From NCBI GenBank assembly GCA_023434465.1, contig JAEYSQ010000150.1, forward strand, positions 1 through 19,953: a DNA stretch of 19,953 nt. Direction: 5' to 3'. A model generated the notes under the pieces. It was not told the DNA's origin. It worked only from the letters and a program-made list of their open reading frames with translations, and did no database searches. Shown piece after piece: positions 1 to 7,068 of the stretch. The first letter of the stretch is position 1. Each line of letters starts with the position of its first letter. A program made the position numbers and the translations under genes. Source of the DNA: Actinomycetes bacterium. Its GTDB lineage: Bacteria; Actinomycetota; Thermoleophilia; Solirubrobacterales; 70-9.

Positions 1-972
1 GCCGTGACCAGGGCCGTGAACAAGAAGGCCGCCGTGGTCAACATGAGTTACACCTTCCCCGCGGGCACCTGCTTCAGCCATTTCGTCGCCACCCAGTACG
101 CGATCAGGAAGGGTGTGGTGCCGGTAGCGGCAGCCGGCAACTCCGGCGACACCGGCAACCTGCCGGTGCGGCCCGCAATCGACCCGCATGTGCTCGCGGT
201 CGGGGCCGTGGACGAAAGTTCGATCGTCGCACCGTTCTCGACCCGCAATTCCGGGGTTGACATCACCGCACCCGGCGCCGCCGTGCTCGCCCCCTACGTG
301 GCGGCCGGTTCGAGTGGTGCGGGCGGAGTCGACCGCAGCTGGCGGGCAGTGAGCGGCACCAGCTTCTCGGCTCCGATGGTTTCCGCGGCGGCCGCCTGGC
401 TCCGGCAGGTCCGTCCCGAGCTCGGCAACCTCCAGATTTCCAGCCTGCTGACCAGTTCGGCCACCGACCTCGGCGAGCCCGGCCGTGATCCTGCCTACGG
501 CGAGGGCCTGCTCAGCATTGAAAAGAGCCTGACCGGTGAGAACCCGCCGATCGATCCTTACGAACCGAACGACGACATCCGCTGGGTCAACGGTTCCCTG
601 CTTCCGGCCAAGACGCCCTTCCTCTGGCGGGCAGGATCCGGCAAACGCCGGGTCATCAACGCCACCCTCTCCCGGGCCAAGGACCCGGCTGACGTCTACC
701 GGGTGATGATCCCGGCCAGGCGAGGCATCCTCGTCAACGTCAGCCAGCGCGAAGGCGACGTCGTGCTCTCGGCCATCAAGCCGAAGGCGAAATCCATCTA
801 CAAGCCGGGCAAGAACCTGATCGTCCGGTCCAACCGGCCCTACGCGAAGCCCGAGGGCATCGTCGTCAAGACCCTCAAGAAACGCCCCCAGTCGATCTGG
901 CTCGCCATCACCCCCAGCAGCAACCAGACCGGAAACGACTCCCGCTACCGAATCAAGGTAGTCCGAAGGTAG
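1..972 (+). CDS. Subtilisin-like (S8) serine peptidase, 3' part only
   Basis: The frame is open from the first base, so the gene starts upstream of the window; 323 residues are visible. The segment AAAGNSGD carries the oxyanion-hole Asn of subtilases (visible residue 47) and SGTSFSAPM carries the catalytic Ser (visible residue 121, bases 361-363). The catalytic Asp and His must lie upstream. After the peptidase domain (to about residue 175) comes a roughly 145-residue tail opening with a PYEPNDD motif. That motif is typical of the start of pre-peptidase C-terminal (PPC) beta-domains found in secreted proteases, and the tail is rich in Lys and Arg. Family knowledge predicts an exported endopeptidase; the signal peptide cannot be seen here. 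No terminator with a T-tract follows directly, but an inverted repeat begins 50 bases after the stop. The family call is secure; substrate and localisation are inferred. Confidence 0.93.
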   Translation, partial: AVTRAVNKKAAVVNMSYTFPAGTCFSHFVATQYAIRKGVVPVAAAGNSGDTGNLPVRPAIDPHVLAVGAVDESSIVAPFSTRNSGVDITAPGAAVLAPYVAAGSSGAGGVDRSWRAVSGTSFSAPMVSAAAAWLRQVRPELGNLQISSLLTSSATDLGEPGRDPAYGEGLLSIEKSLTGENPPIDPYEPNDDIRWVNGSLLPAKTPFLWRAGSGKRRVINATLSRAKDPADVYRVMIPARRGILVNVSQREGDVVLSAIKPKAKSIYKPGKNLIVRSNRPYAKPEGIVVKTLKKRPQSIWLAITPSSNQTGNDSRYRIKVVRR

Positions 973-1021
973 AGGCTTAACTGCAAGTTGGGAGGGGCTC
1001 TGCCGGGTGGCATCTCCTGGA

Positions 1022-1068
1022 TGGTGGCGCAGGTTAAGGGTCATCACGACGCTTAACCTGCGGCACCA
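1022..1068. repeat. Inverted repeat, 17-base arms, 13-base loop
   Basis: The arms at 1022-1038 and 1052-1068 are complementary with one mismatch; the core CGCAGGTTAAG pairs perfectly with CTTAACCTGCG. It lies 50 bases after the subtilase stop and could fold in the transcript as a terminator-like or 3'-end-stabilising hairpin. It has no following T-run, so a simple intrinsic terminator is unlikely. It could instead be part of a dispersed palindromic element together with the next repeat. Confidence 0.6.
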
Positions 1069-1090
1069 CCCACCCCGCCCCACTGTTGTG

Positions 1091-1210
1091 GTTGGTGAAT
1101 CGCCTGGTTCTGCAGGGTTCGGGTCGGGGGTGTTCCCCCAAAACCTCCGGAATGAGGAGCGCAGCGACGGTTTTGGGGGGATATCACCGAACCCGGGCCC
1201 CTCGACCAAC
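1091..1210. repeat. Nested, imperfect long inverted repeat (possible MITE/REP-like element)
   Basis: The inner arms CCCCCAAAACC (1135-1145) and GGTTTTGGGGG (1169-1179) are perfect complements around a 23-base loop. Pairing resumes further out: GGGTTCGG on the left matches CCGAACCC on the right, and the ends GTTGGT (1091-1096) and ACCAAC (1205-1210) are again complementary. The whole forms a roughly 120-base cruciform or hairpin with bulges. No protein is encoded. The shape fits a small non-autonomous palindromic element or a structured 3' RNA; no target-site duplication was established. Confidence 0.5.
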
Positions 1211-1229
1211 GCCCGAAGCGTGTGCCTGC

Positions 1230-1260
1230 TTAAGAAAAAAGGGCGGCCCGGAGGCCGCCC
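1230..1260 (-). terminator. Intrinsic terminator of the beta-oxidation gene
   Basis: GGGCGGCC (1241-1248), loop CGGA, GGCCGCCC (1253-1260) forms a perfect 8-bp GC stem. On the minus strand it is followed by a T-tract, seen here as the A-rich run at 1232-1240. It sits 27 bases past the stop of the gene ending at 1288, so it terminates that minus-strand transcript. Confidence 0.85.
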
Positions 1261-1287
1261 TCTTGGCGTAACTGATGTGGCCGGGGC

Positions 1288-3297
1288 TTACTTGCCCTGC
1301 CAGTTCGGCTTGCGCTTGCCGAGGAACGCGCTAATGCCTTCCTTGCCGTCCTCCGAGAAGAAGACCTTGGCGAAGCCTTCCTTCTCGGCGTCGATGCCTG
1401 CGTCGGCGTCTCCGCCGCGGAAGCTGACCTGCTTGACCTGCTCGATCGCGAGCGGGGCCTGTCCGGCCAGGCGGCTGGCCCAGTTGAGGGCGACGTCGAA
1501 CAGCTCCTGGTCGGGAACCAGTTCGTTGACGAGGCCGGCCTCGAGGGCTTCGATCGAGGAGATCGGATCACCGACGGTGTTCATCTCCAGGGCCTTGCCC
1601 CAGCCGACCAGGCGCGGTAGGCGCTGTGTACCGCCAAAGCCGGGGATGATGCCCAGCTTGATCTCCGGCTGCCCGAAGACGGCGGATTCCGCGGCGATGC
1701 GGAAGTCGCAGGCCATGGCCAGCTCACAACCGCCGCCGAAGGCGAGCGAGTTGACGGCGGCGATGGTCGCGACGCGGCCCTCGCCGAAGCTCTTGAGCAG
1801 CTCGTGGCCGTTGTTGATCAGCGCCGCGCCACTTTCGGTGTCCATCTTGGTGAACGCCTTGATGTCGGCACCCGCCGAGTACACGATCGGGCCGGTCGAG
1901 GAAGCGATGACCATGGCGCCGATCTCGGAGTTGGCGTTGACCTTCTCCCAGACGGTGCCGAGGTCTTCGATGACCTGGGGCGAGATCGCGTTCATCGGCG
2001 GATTGGTCAGCCAGGCGATCGCCACGTTGCCGCGGGTCTCCAGCTTGACCTTCTCGGGCTGATCACCCTCGTCCGGCTGCGGGTACGGGTAGAAACCCTG
2101 ACCGGCGTTGAGGCCGAGGCGGCCCTGGGCGACCAGTCGCTTGAGGGTGACCGGCACCGGGAAGCGATCATCGCCGTACTTCTCGTTGAACTTCTCGATC
2201 CGTTCGAGTGAGACATCGAGACCTTCGAGATCGGCCTTCCAGAAGGGCGGGAAGAGGCCCTTCATCGGGTTCAGGCCGGCGCCGTTCATCATGCCCCAGT
2301 CGATGTCACGGACGCTGCAGGCACCCTCCTCGAGGATCAGGCAGGCCTCGATCAGAGACTTGGCGAGGAAGAGCTCGGTCAACTCCTCGGCATCTGCGTC
2401 GGCATCGCCGGGGACGTTCGGCTGGCCGTCCTTGTACATGCCTTCGCCGCCGGTCTTGGCGCCGAGCTTGCCGTCGGCGACCAGCTGCTTCATGCCCTGA
2501 TGGACGTAGAAGCGATCACCGTAGGACTCGTTGAGGTGCTCGGCGACGTGGAAGACCGTGTCGAGACCGAGCACATCGATCAGGATGAACGGACCCATCG
2601 GGGAAACGTTGGCGGCCCCGACGCCCTCGTCGATCTTGGCGATCGAGAGTCCGTTTTCTTCCTGCGCACGCCAGATTTCGCCGACCGCGGAGTTGAGAAT
2701 GCGGTTGACGACGAAACCGGGGACCTCGCCACAGGTGATCGGCGACTTGCCGATGGCCTGGGCAAAGTTCGATGAGGTCTGGGCGGTCTCCGGTGAGGTG
2801 TCGTCCCCGATCACGACCTCGACCAGCGGCATGACCGAGGCCGGGTAGAAAAAGTGGAAACCGACGACCTTGTCGGGACGGAGGGTGGCCTCGCCGATCT
2901 CGGAAATCGAGAGGGCCGAGGTGTTGGAGGAGAGGATGGCGTGACCCGGGGTGACGGCATCGAGCTCGGCGAAGACCGCCTGCTTGATCGCCATCTTCTC
3001 CGGCACGGCCTCGATTACGAAGTCGACGTCACCGAACTCGTCATAGGTCACGGTGCCGGTCACGTTGGCCAGCACTTCGTCCAGGCGGGCGTCAGCCTGC
3101 TCCTGGGTGATCTTCTCCTTCTTGACCTTGCTGCCGAGCTGGCCAGCGGTTACGTTCCTGACTTCTTCGATCGCGGCATCGACGAACTTCTGGTCGACGT
3201 CCTTGATCACTACGGGGATGTCAGCAGCGGCGATCGCCTGGGCGATCTGACCGCCCATGGTGCCGCCGCCGACGACGGCTGCCTTGTGTACGAACAT
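1288..3297 (-). CDS. 3-hydroxyacyl-CoA dehydrogenase / enoyl-CoA hydratase fusion
   Basis: A 669-residue bifunctional beta-oxidation enzyme that would hydrate enoyl-CoA and oxidise the resulting 3-hydroxyacyl-CoA with NAD+. The N-terminal half (1-405) is the dehydrogenase: a Rossmann GGGTMG at 10-15, SSNTSALS at 123-130, catalytic His148 in GFHFFYP, Glu160 in PLVE, then two C-terminal helical domains. The C-terminal part (about 415-669) is a crotonase: oxyanion-hole segment SAGADIKAF at 474-482, GGGCELAMACD with Glu525, and GQPEIKLGIIPG with Glu545; these are the two acidic catalytic positions. The dehydrogenase-first order is the reverse of E. coli FadB/FadJ and matches the arrangement known from archaeal hydroxybutyryl-CoA enzymes. 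The HFFNP motif has Tyr for Asn. A GGAGGA lies 12 bases before the ATG, a rather long spacing. No thiolase lies beside it. Family call is secure; chain-length preference is unknown. Confidence 0.96.
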   Translation of the reverse strand: MFVHKAAVVGGGTMGGQIAQAIAAADIPVVIKDVDQKFVDAAIEEVRNVTAGQLGSKVKKEKITQEQADARLDEVLANVTGTVTYDEFGDVDFVIEAVPEKMAIKQAVFAELDAVTPGHAILSSNTSALSISEIGEATLRPDKVVGFHFFYPASVMPLVEVVIGDDTSPETAQTSSNFAQAIGKSPITCGEVPGFVVNRILNSAVGEIWRAQEENGLSIAKIDEGVGAANVSPMGPFILIDVLGLDTVFHVAEHLNESYGDRFYVHQGMKQLVADGKLGAKTGGEGMYKDGQPNVPGDADADAEELTELFLAKSLIEACLILEEGACSVRDIDWGMMNGAGLNPMKGLFPPFWKADLEGLDVSLERIEKFNEKYGDDRFPVPVTLKRLVAQGRLGLNAGQGFYPYPQPDEGDQPEKVKLETRGNVAIAWLTNPPMNAISPQVIEDLGTVWEKVNANSEIGAMVIASSTGPIVYSAGADIKAFTKMDTESGAALINNGHELLKSFGEGRVATIAAVNSLAFGGGCELAMACDFRIAAESAVFGQPEIKLGIIPGFGGTQRLPRLVGWGKALEMNTVGDPISSIEALEAGLVNELVPDQELFDVALNWASRLAGQAPLAIEQVKQVSFRGGDADAGIDAEKEGFAKVFFSEDGKEGISAFLGKRKPNWQGK

Positions 3298-3370
3298 GAG
3301 GTTTCTTGGTCCTCCGGGGCGTTTTAGTTGAGAGCTCTGCGGGCGCCTGGCCCGTAGCGGCTGCGAGAAG

Positions 3371-3398
3371 TTGACTCGCGGGTCAATAAGGCTATAGG
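3371..3398 (+). promoter_or_regulatory. Candidate sigma70-type promoter upstream of the RNA helicase
   Basis: TTGACT (3371-3376), a 16-base spacer and TATAGG (3393-3398) resemble -35 and -10 boxes. Transcription would start near 3405, giving a leader of about 190 bases before the helicase ATG; long leaders are common for cold-induced RNA helicase genes. The -35 box overlaps a small palindrome, TTGAC/GTCAA (3371-3375 and 3382-3386), which could be an operator or chance. Predicted from sequence only. Confidence 0.45.
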
Positions 3399-3593
3399 GA
3401 CTGTGCCCAGGTTGCCCGGCAGTCGGACCGAAAACCGGACTGTGCAGAGGTTTTCTTCGCGCGGCCTGTTATCTTGTCTTCTGGTCGTTGTCCCGAACGG
3501 ACGCGATCGAGGTTCAGTTCCTTCCTGTTTTCGCTTAGGCGTCGTGGGGTTACCGGATCTCCCCTCACACCCCTCATCAGGAAGCAGAACAGA

Positions 3594-4952
3594 ATGTCCA
3601 AGAAGTCTTTTGCCGATCTCGGCGTGTCAAATGCCGTGGTCGATTCACTCGCCAAGCGTGGCATCGAAGCCCCGTTCCCGATCCAGCGTCAGGTCATCGA
3701 GGACATCCTCGACGGCGACGACGTGCTGGTCCAATCCCCGACCGGATCCGGCAAGACCCTCGCCTTCGGCGTTCCTTTGGTCGACCTGGTCCAGGCCGAG
3801 GACCGGCGTCCTTCGGCCCTGATTCTCGCTCCGACCCGTGAGCTCGCCAGTCAGATCGTCGACGAGATGTACGAGATCTGCCACGCCCGGGCCCTGAAGA
3901 TCGCCGCCGTCTACGGTGGCGTCGGTCTGCAGCAGCAGGCCAAGCGGGCCGCCAAGGCTCACATCATCGTTGCCTGCCCCGGCCGGCTCGAAGATCAGCT
4001 TCAGCGGGGCGCTTTCAGCCTCGACAACGTCCGTTACCTGGTCCTCGACGAGGCTGACCGGATGCTCGACATGGGATTCAAGCCCGCCGTCGACCGGATC
4101 GTGAAGCAGGTCGACTCTGCCCGTCAGACCCTGTTCTTCTCGGCCACCCTCGAAGGCGCCGCCGGCAAGCTGGCCGCGAGCTACACGATCGACCCGAAGA
4201 CCCACGTCAACAAGCCGTCGATCGAGAACAAGGGAAAGATCGAGCATCGCTTCATCCACGTTTCGCATGACGCCAAGATCGAGACGCTGGTCGGCGAGCT
4301 CGAGCAGCCGGACCGTGGCCGCACCCTCGTCTTCGTCCGAACCAAGCACGGTGCCGACCGACTGGTCAAGAAGCTGAGCAAGCGCACCAGACAGGTGAGG
4401 GCTGCCGCGATGCATGGCAACAAGTCGCAGAACCAGCGTCAGCGTGCCCTGGCCGATTTCGAGGACGGCAAGGTTGACACCCTGGTCGCAACCGACGTCG
4501 CCGCCCGCGGCATCGACGTCGCCGACGTCACCCACGTGATCAACTTCGACATTCCCGAGGATCAGGACACCTTCGTCCACCGGGTCGGCCGCACCGGCCG
4601 GGCCGGCGCCGACGGGGTCGGAGTCAGCTTCTTCATGTCCGATCAGGCCAGGGAGATGGGGAAGATCGCCCATTCGCTCGGTCTGCACAGCGAGTTTGAG
4701 GCGAGCGGCGCCGGGTTCCGGGCGGAGAGCCACACGACCCAGAAGCGTTCGGGGGGTCGTTCGGGTTCCGGTAACGGCAAGCGAGGCAAGGGGCCGAAGC
4801 GGAGCCAGAGCAGCCGCCAGGGCGGCGATCGTTCGCCCCAGGCCAACGGCTCCGGTGCTTCGGGCAACGGCAGGAGCGGCGGCAAACCGAAGCGTAACCG
4901 GAGCAATGCTTCGAACCGCAATCGGAACCGTCAGCAGCAGCGCAGCAGATAA
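3594..4952 (+). CDS. DEAD-box ATP-dependent RNA helicase
   Basis: A 452-residue RNA helicase that unwinds RNA duplexes with ATP. The start chosen is the ATG at 3594, nine bases after AGGAAG; the open frame extends to 3474, but the extra residues do not resemble the family. Visible motifs in order: Q motif (FADLGVS...PFPIQ), motif I SPTGSGKT, Ia PTRELA, Ib CPGRL (Cys for the usual Thr), II DEAD, III SAT, IV LVFVRTKHGAD, V ATDVAARGIDV, VI HRVGRTGRAG. From about residue 372 the protein ends in a basic low-complexity tail rich in Arg, Ser, Gly, Asn and Gln, typical of RNA-binding extensions in cold-adaptation helicases (RhlE/CsdA-like). A cold shock gene follows after 152 bases with no obvious terminator between, so read-through is possible and the two probably serve RNA remodelling together. 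Exact subfamily is uncertain. Confidence 0.96.
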   Translation: MSKKSFADLGVSNAVVDSLAKRGIEAPFPIQRQVIEDILDGDDVLVQSPTGSGKTLAFGVPLVDLVQAEDRRPSALILAPTRELASQIVDEMYEICHARALKIAAVYGGVGLQQQAKRAAKAHIIVACPGRLEDQLQRGAFSLDNVRYLVLDEADRMLDMGFKPAVDRIVKQVDSARQTLFFSATLEGAAGKLAASYTIDPKTHVNKPSIENKGKIEHRFIHVSHDAKIETLVGELEQPDRGRTLVFVRTKHGADRLVKKLSKRTRQVRAAAMHGNKSQNQRQRALADFEDGKVDTLVATDVAARGIDVADVTHVINFDIPEDQDTFVHRVGRTGRAGADGVGVSFFMSDQAREMGKIAHSLGLHSEFEASGAGFRAESHTTQKRSGGRSGSGNGKRGKGPKRSQSSRQGGDRSPQANGSGASGNGRSGGKPKRNRSNASNRNRNRQQQRSR

Positions 4953-5009
4953 CGCTTGTAGCAAAACCTGCGAGATCGGGCAGATACTGCTACGGTCCGC
5001 GGATAGGGT

Positions 5010-5025
5010 CGGGTTGAGAAACCCG
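5010..5025 (+). promoter_or_regulatory. Small hairpin with GAGA tetraloop in the cold shock gene leader
   Basis: CGGGTT (5010-5015), GAGA, AACCCG (5020-5025) forms a perfect 6-bp stem closed by a GNRA-type tetraloop, 80 bases before the cold shock ATG. Leaders of cold shock mRNAs are known to fold in temperature-dependent ways, so this may be a structural element of the leader. It has no T-run and is not a terminator. Confidence 0.35.
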
Positions 5026-5104
5026 GCAAAGACGTGTGTAGCGCTCGCAGTCGTTGCTTTACCGGCATCCTCCGCGTTTCGCAGCACCGATGTTGGAGGA
5101 CTAA

Positions 5105-5308
5105 ATGCCTACAGGCACAGTCAAGTGGTTCAGTGACGAGAAGGGCTTCGGCTTCATTACGCCGGACGACGGTTCGAAGGACGTTTTCGTCCATCACACC
5201 GCCATCCAGTCTGACGGCTTCCGCACCCTTGCGGAAGGCGCCAAAGTGAGCTACGAAGCAGAGGACGGACCCAAGGGTCCGGCCGCCGCTTCGGTGGAGC
5301 CCATCTAA
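5105..5308 (+). CDS. Cold shock protein (CspA family), copy 1
   Basis: A 67-residue single cold-shock domain, the usual length for the family, that binds single-stranded RNA and DNA and acts as an RNA chaperone in the cytoplasm. The RNP1 motif KGFGFI and RNP2 motif VFVHH are both intact, as is the aromatic patch (KWFSDEKGFGF). The ATG at 5105 lies four bases after a strong GGAGGA. It follows the DEAD-box helicase on the same strand and is closed by a strong terminator at 5355. Its product differs from the second copy at 13519-13722 at only four positions (Thr/Ser, Ala/Ser, Asp/Glu, Pro/Thr), and the two share the sequence GATGTTGGAGGA before the start. Whether it is truly cold-induced or constitutive cannot be read from the sequence. 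Confidence 0.96.
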   Translation: MPTGTVKWFSDEKGFGFITPDDGSKDVFVHHTAIQSDGFRTLAEGAKVSYEAEDGPKGPAAASVEPI

Positions 5309-5321
5309 GGCTGAACCACCC

Positions 5322-5337
5322 CGGGGCGAAAGCCCCG
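5322..5337 (+). other. GNRA-capped hairpin after the cold shock gene
   Basis: CGGGGC, GAAA, GCCCCG forms a 6-bp stem with a stable GAAA tetraloop, 13 bases after the stop codon and upstream of the true terminator. There is no T-tract. It probably stabilises the 3' end of the short mRNA. Confidence 0.45.
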
Positions 5338-5354
5338 AAGCAGCAACGCGAGCG

Positions 5355-5383
5355 CGCCCGCCTTCCGGCGGGCGTTTCGCTTT
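5355..5383 (+). terminator. Intrinsic terminator of the helicase/cold shock unit
   Basis: CGCCCGCC (5355-5362), loop TTCC, GGCGGGCG (5367-5374) forms a perfect 8-bp stem followed by TTTCGCTTT. It lies 46 bases past the cold shock stop, on the same strand. Confidence 0.85.
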
Positions 5384-5428
5384 AAGGATCCATTCGACCG
5401 GTCCGCATCGGGCTTGGAGGGAAAAGCG

Positions 5429-5449
5429 CATCCATCTGGAAGATGGATG
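5429..5449. promoter_or_regulatory. Perfect 9-bp inverted repeat just upstream of the MBL-fold gene
   Basis: CATCCATCT, GGA, AGATGGATG is a perfect palindrome with a three-base centre, ending 22 bases before the ATG at 5472. It could be a dimeric repressor's operator or a leader hairpin close to the ribosome site AGAGGG (5462-5467). No regulator gene lies beside it, so the binding factor is unknown. Confidence 0.45.
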
Positions 5450-5471
5450 GTTAGAGAAGACAGAGGGTGAT

Positions 5472-6485
5472 ATGAACACGCGCTTCCACGTCCCGACCAG
5501 GGTTTTTGGCTCCCGCCGCAGCCGCGGTGAGCGACCTGACGGTGATGGCTCATCCTCAATCCCCGCGGCGCTCAGCGGCACCGATCCGTTGCTGATCGAC
5601 CCGATGTTGAATGACACCCCGGGAAGGTCGTCGTTGTACCTGATCCCGGGTGACCGCAACGTCCTGATCGATCCCGGCCCTGCCAATGCTGCCCCCCGCG
5701 TGCTCGATGGCCTCCGGTCGCGCAGAATCAGGGTGGACCTCATCCTGCTGACCCACATCCATCCCGACGCTGCCGCCGGGGCGGGAGTGATCGCAGCCCG
5801 GTTTCCGACCGCGAGAATCGCCGCACCGGCCGGAACGACCGAGCTCCTGGCCGACCGGTCTGCCCTCCTCTCGGAGATGAAAGAGGTCTACGGCGAGAAG
5901 GCCGAGCACATGTTCGGCCTTCCCGTTGCGATCGACATTTCCCGCATGACCTCACTTACGGACGGTGACCGAATCAACCTCGGTGACCGGACGATCGAGG
6001 CGATCGCGACCCCGGGTCATACGGCCGCGCATATGTCTTACCTCGACCATTCGACCTCATCGCTTTTCTGCGGGGACGCGCTGGGGGTCCAGTTGCCAGG
6101 AAGCAGCGTGGTGCGGCCCTCCATCCCGCCTTCGGACTTTTCACTCGAGGACTCCCTGACCTCGATCGGGTCGCTGGACGCGGTCGGGGCCGAAACCGTC
6201 TACCTCGCCCACTACGGCGCCGCGAGGTCCGGACCCTCGGAAATCTTCGCTCGCTCCGATGAGGCTCTCCGCAACTGGCACCGCTCCTTCCTGAGGAAAC
6301 GGGAACAGACCGACAGCGAGGAAGATCTCTCACGCCAGTTCAACGCGTGTCTGGAGGCCAGCCTCGAACCGGTCGCCCCCTCGGTGCGGCGTGAACTGGA
6401 ATCGGTCAGCCCCACCTGGCTCAATCTCGCCGGCCTGAGCGCCGAACACGCCCGCCTCCGTCGCCACCTGCCCGACGCCGCGTAA
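5472..6485 (+). CDS. Metallo-beta-lactamase-fold hydrolase with an altered metal motif
   Basis: A 337-residue MBL-fold protein. The core is visible: NVLIDPGPA strand, THIHPDAAAG (94-103), PGHTAAHMSY (His173), FCGDALG (Asp192) and LAHYG (His237). The family motif HxHxDH is here H95-x-H97-x-D99-Ala100: the His that usually completes the second metal site is Ala, while every other ligand is kept. The fold is secure, but the enzyme may hold one metal or use a different ligand. The C-terminal 90 residues are helical and Arg/Glu rich, as in MBL proteins acting on thioesters or lactones; the substrate is unknown. The first 35 or so residues look unconserved. The ATG at 5472 has AGAGGG four bases upstream; a TTG at 5589 directly before the conserved region is an alternative start. 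It is preceded by the terminator at 5355, so it has its own promoter. Confidence 0.88.
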   Translation: MNTRFHVPTRVFGSRRSRGERPDGDGSSSIPAALSGTDPLLIDPMLNDTPGRSSLYLIPGDRNVLIDPGPANAAPRVLDGLRSRRIRVDLILLTHIHPDAAAGAGVIAARFPTARIAAPAGTTELLADRSALLSEMKEVYGEKAEHMFGLPVAIDISRMTSLTDGDRINLGDRTIEAIATPGHTAAHMSYLDHSTSSLFCGDALGVQLPGSSVVRPSIPPSDFSLEDSLTSIGSLDAVGAETVYLAHYGAARSGPSEIFARSDEALRNWHRSFLRKREQTDSEEDLSRQFNACLEASLEPVAPSVRRELESVSPTWLNLAGLSAEHARLRRHLPDAA

Positions 6486-6494
6486 CGACCGGAC

Positions 6495-6992
6495 TCACCC
6501 CGGCTCTTCCAGAATGCGGGCGCGGTCTCCTTCGAGACCGAAGGTCAACCAGGGTTCCCCTCGCCAGAGCAGCGTGAAAGCCGGAGGGATGGAACCGGCC
6601 CGATCATCGGCCCGGATCACACGCAATCCGGGTCCATGATCACGGGCCACGTCGGCGAGGGCACTTTCCAGAACCGACGGGCGTTGGCACGGGGGGACTC
6701 CATCCAGAGCGCGCTGAATCCTGGTTGCGAGCATCCCGGCCGGATCCGGCAGACGGTCCGAAGGCACGTCGGAAGGCCGGTTTGCAGCCGGCCCGGAGAG
6801 CCGGGCGAGCAGCGCTCCGCAGACAGCACAGCCGAAGTAGGTGCTTCGGTCGAGTTCCCACTCAGCCGAGAACGGATGAGGTTTGCGAAGAACGGGCTCG
6901 GCGTCGGTGCCGCAGCCGGCGCAGGGTGTCTTTGCCCTTGCCGCTTCCCGGGCCTTGCGTACCGGCGAGCCATGGTCGGGGTAGGAGGTCAT
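6495..6992 (-). CDS. Unrecognised protein with two CxxC pairs
   Basis: A 165-residue protein I do not recognise. Cys24-x-x-Cys27 (TPCAGCGT) and Cys55-x-x-Cys58 (FGCAVCGAL) are spaced like a zinc ribbon, separated by 27 residues. The basic N-terminus (VRKAREAARAK) precedes the first pair. The C-terminal half ends in a compact segment, PPAFTLLWRGEPWLTFGLEG, that looks like a short beta-sheet. No signal peptide or membrane segment is seen. The ATG at 6992 is chosen because the longer frame to 7070 would overlap the start of the divergent transporter and adds a poorly conserved-looking leader. It converges on the MBL-fold gene, with nine bases between the two stops. A metal-binding structural role is an inference from the cysteines only. 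Confidence 0.6.
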   Translation of the reverse strand: MTSYPDHGSPVRKAREAARAKTPCAGCGTDAEPVLRKPHPFSAEWELDRSTYFGCAVCGALLARLSGPAANRPSDVPSDRLPDPAGMLATRIQRALDGVPPCQRPSVLESALADVARDHGPGLRVIRADDRAGSIPPAFTLLWRGEPWLTFGLEGDRARILEEPG

Positions 6993-7068
6993 GTTCCGGA
7001 AGTCGCGGCCCAACGCTTGCTTCTGACAGGCTTGGCCAGTGGTCAGCCGGGACGCAAACGCCGAGGAC

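Larger units (their letters stand above)
973..1287. other. Non-coding stretch between convergent genes, rich in inverted repeats
   Basis: This 315-base stretch separates the subtilase and the beta-oxidation gene, which converge on it. I see no gene in it. It contains a 17-base imperfect inverted repeat (1022-1068), a larger nested inverted repeat (1091-1210) and the terminator of the minus-strand gene (1230-1260). Short open frames crossing it show no recognisable protein sequence and run into the antisense of the fusion gene. Confidence 0.7.

Noticed and set aside
1007..2062. Plus-strand open frame of 351 codons starting in the intergenic region
   Set aside because: Most of it is antisense to the hydratase domain. 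The part in the intergenic region covers palindromes and shows no domain.
4953..5009. Terminator between helicase and cold shock gene
   Set aside because: Only GTAGCA/TGCTAC arms 24 bases apart are present, without a GC-rich stem or T-run.
3645..5087. Long minus-strand open frame (480 codons) opposite the RNA helicase
   Set aside because: The helicase on the plus strand has every family motif. The opposite frame is a by-product of GC-rich third positions and shows no recognisable domain.
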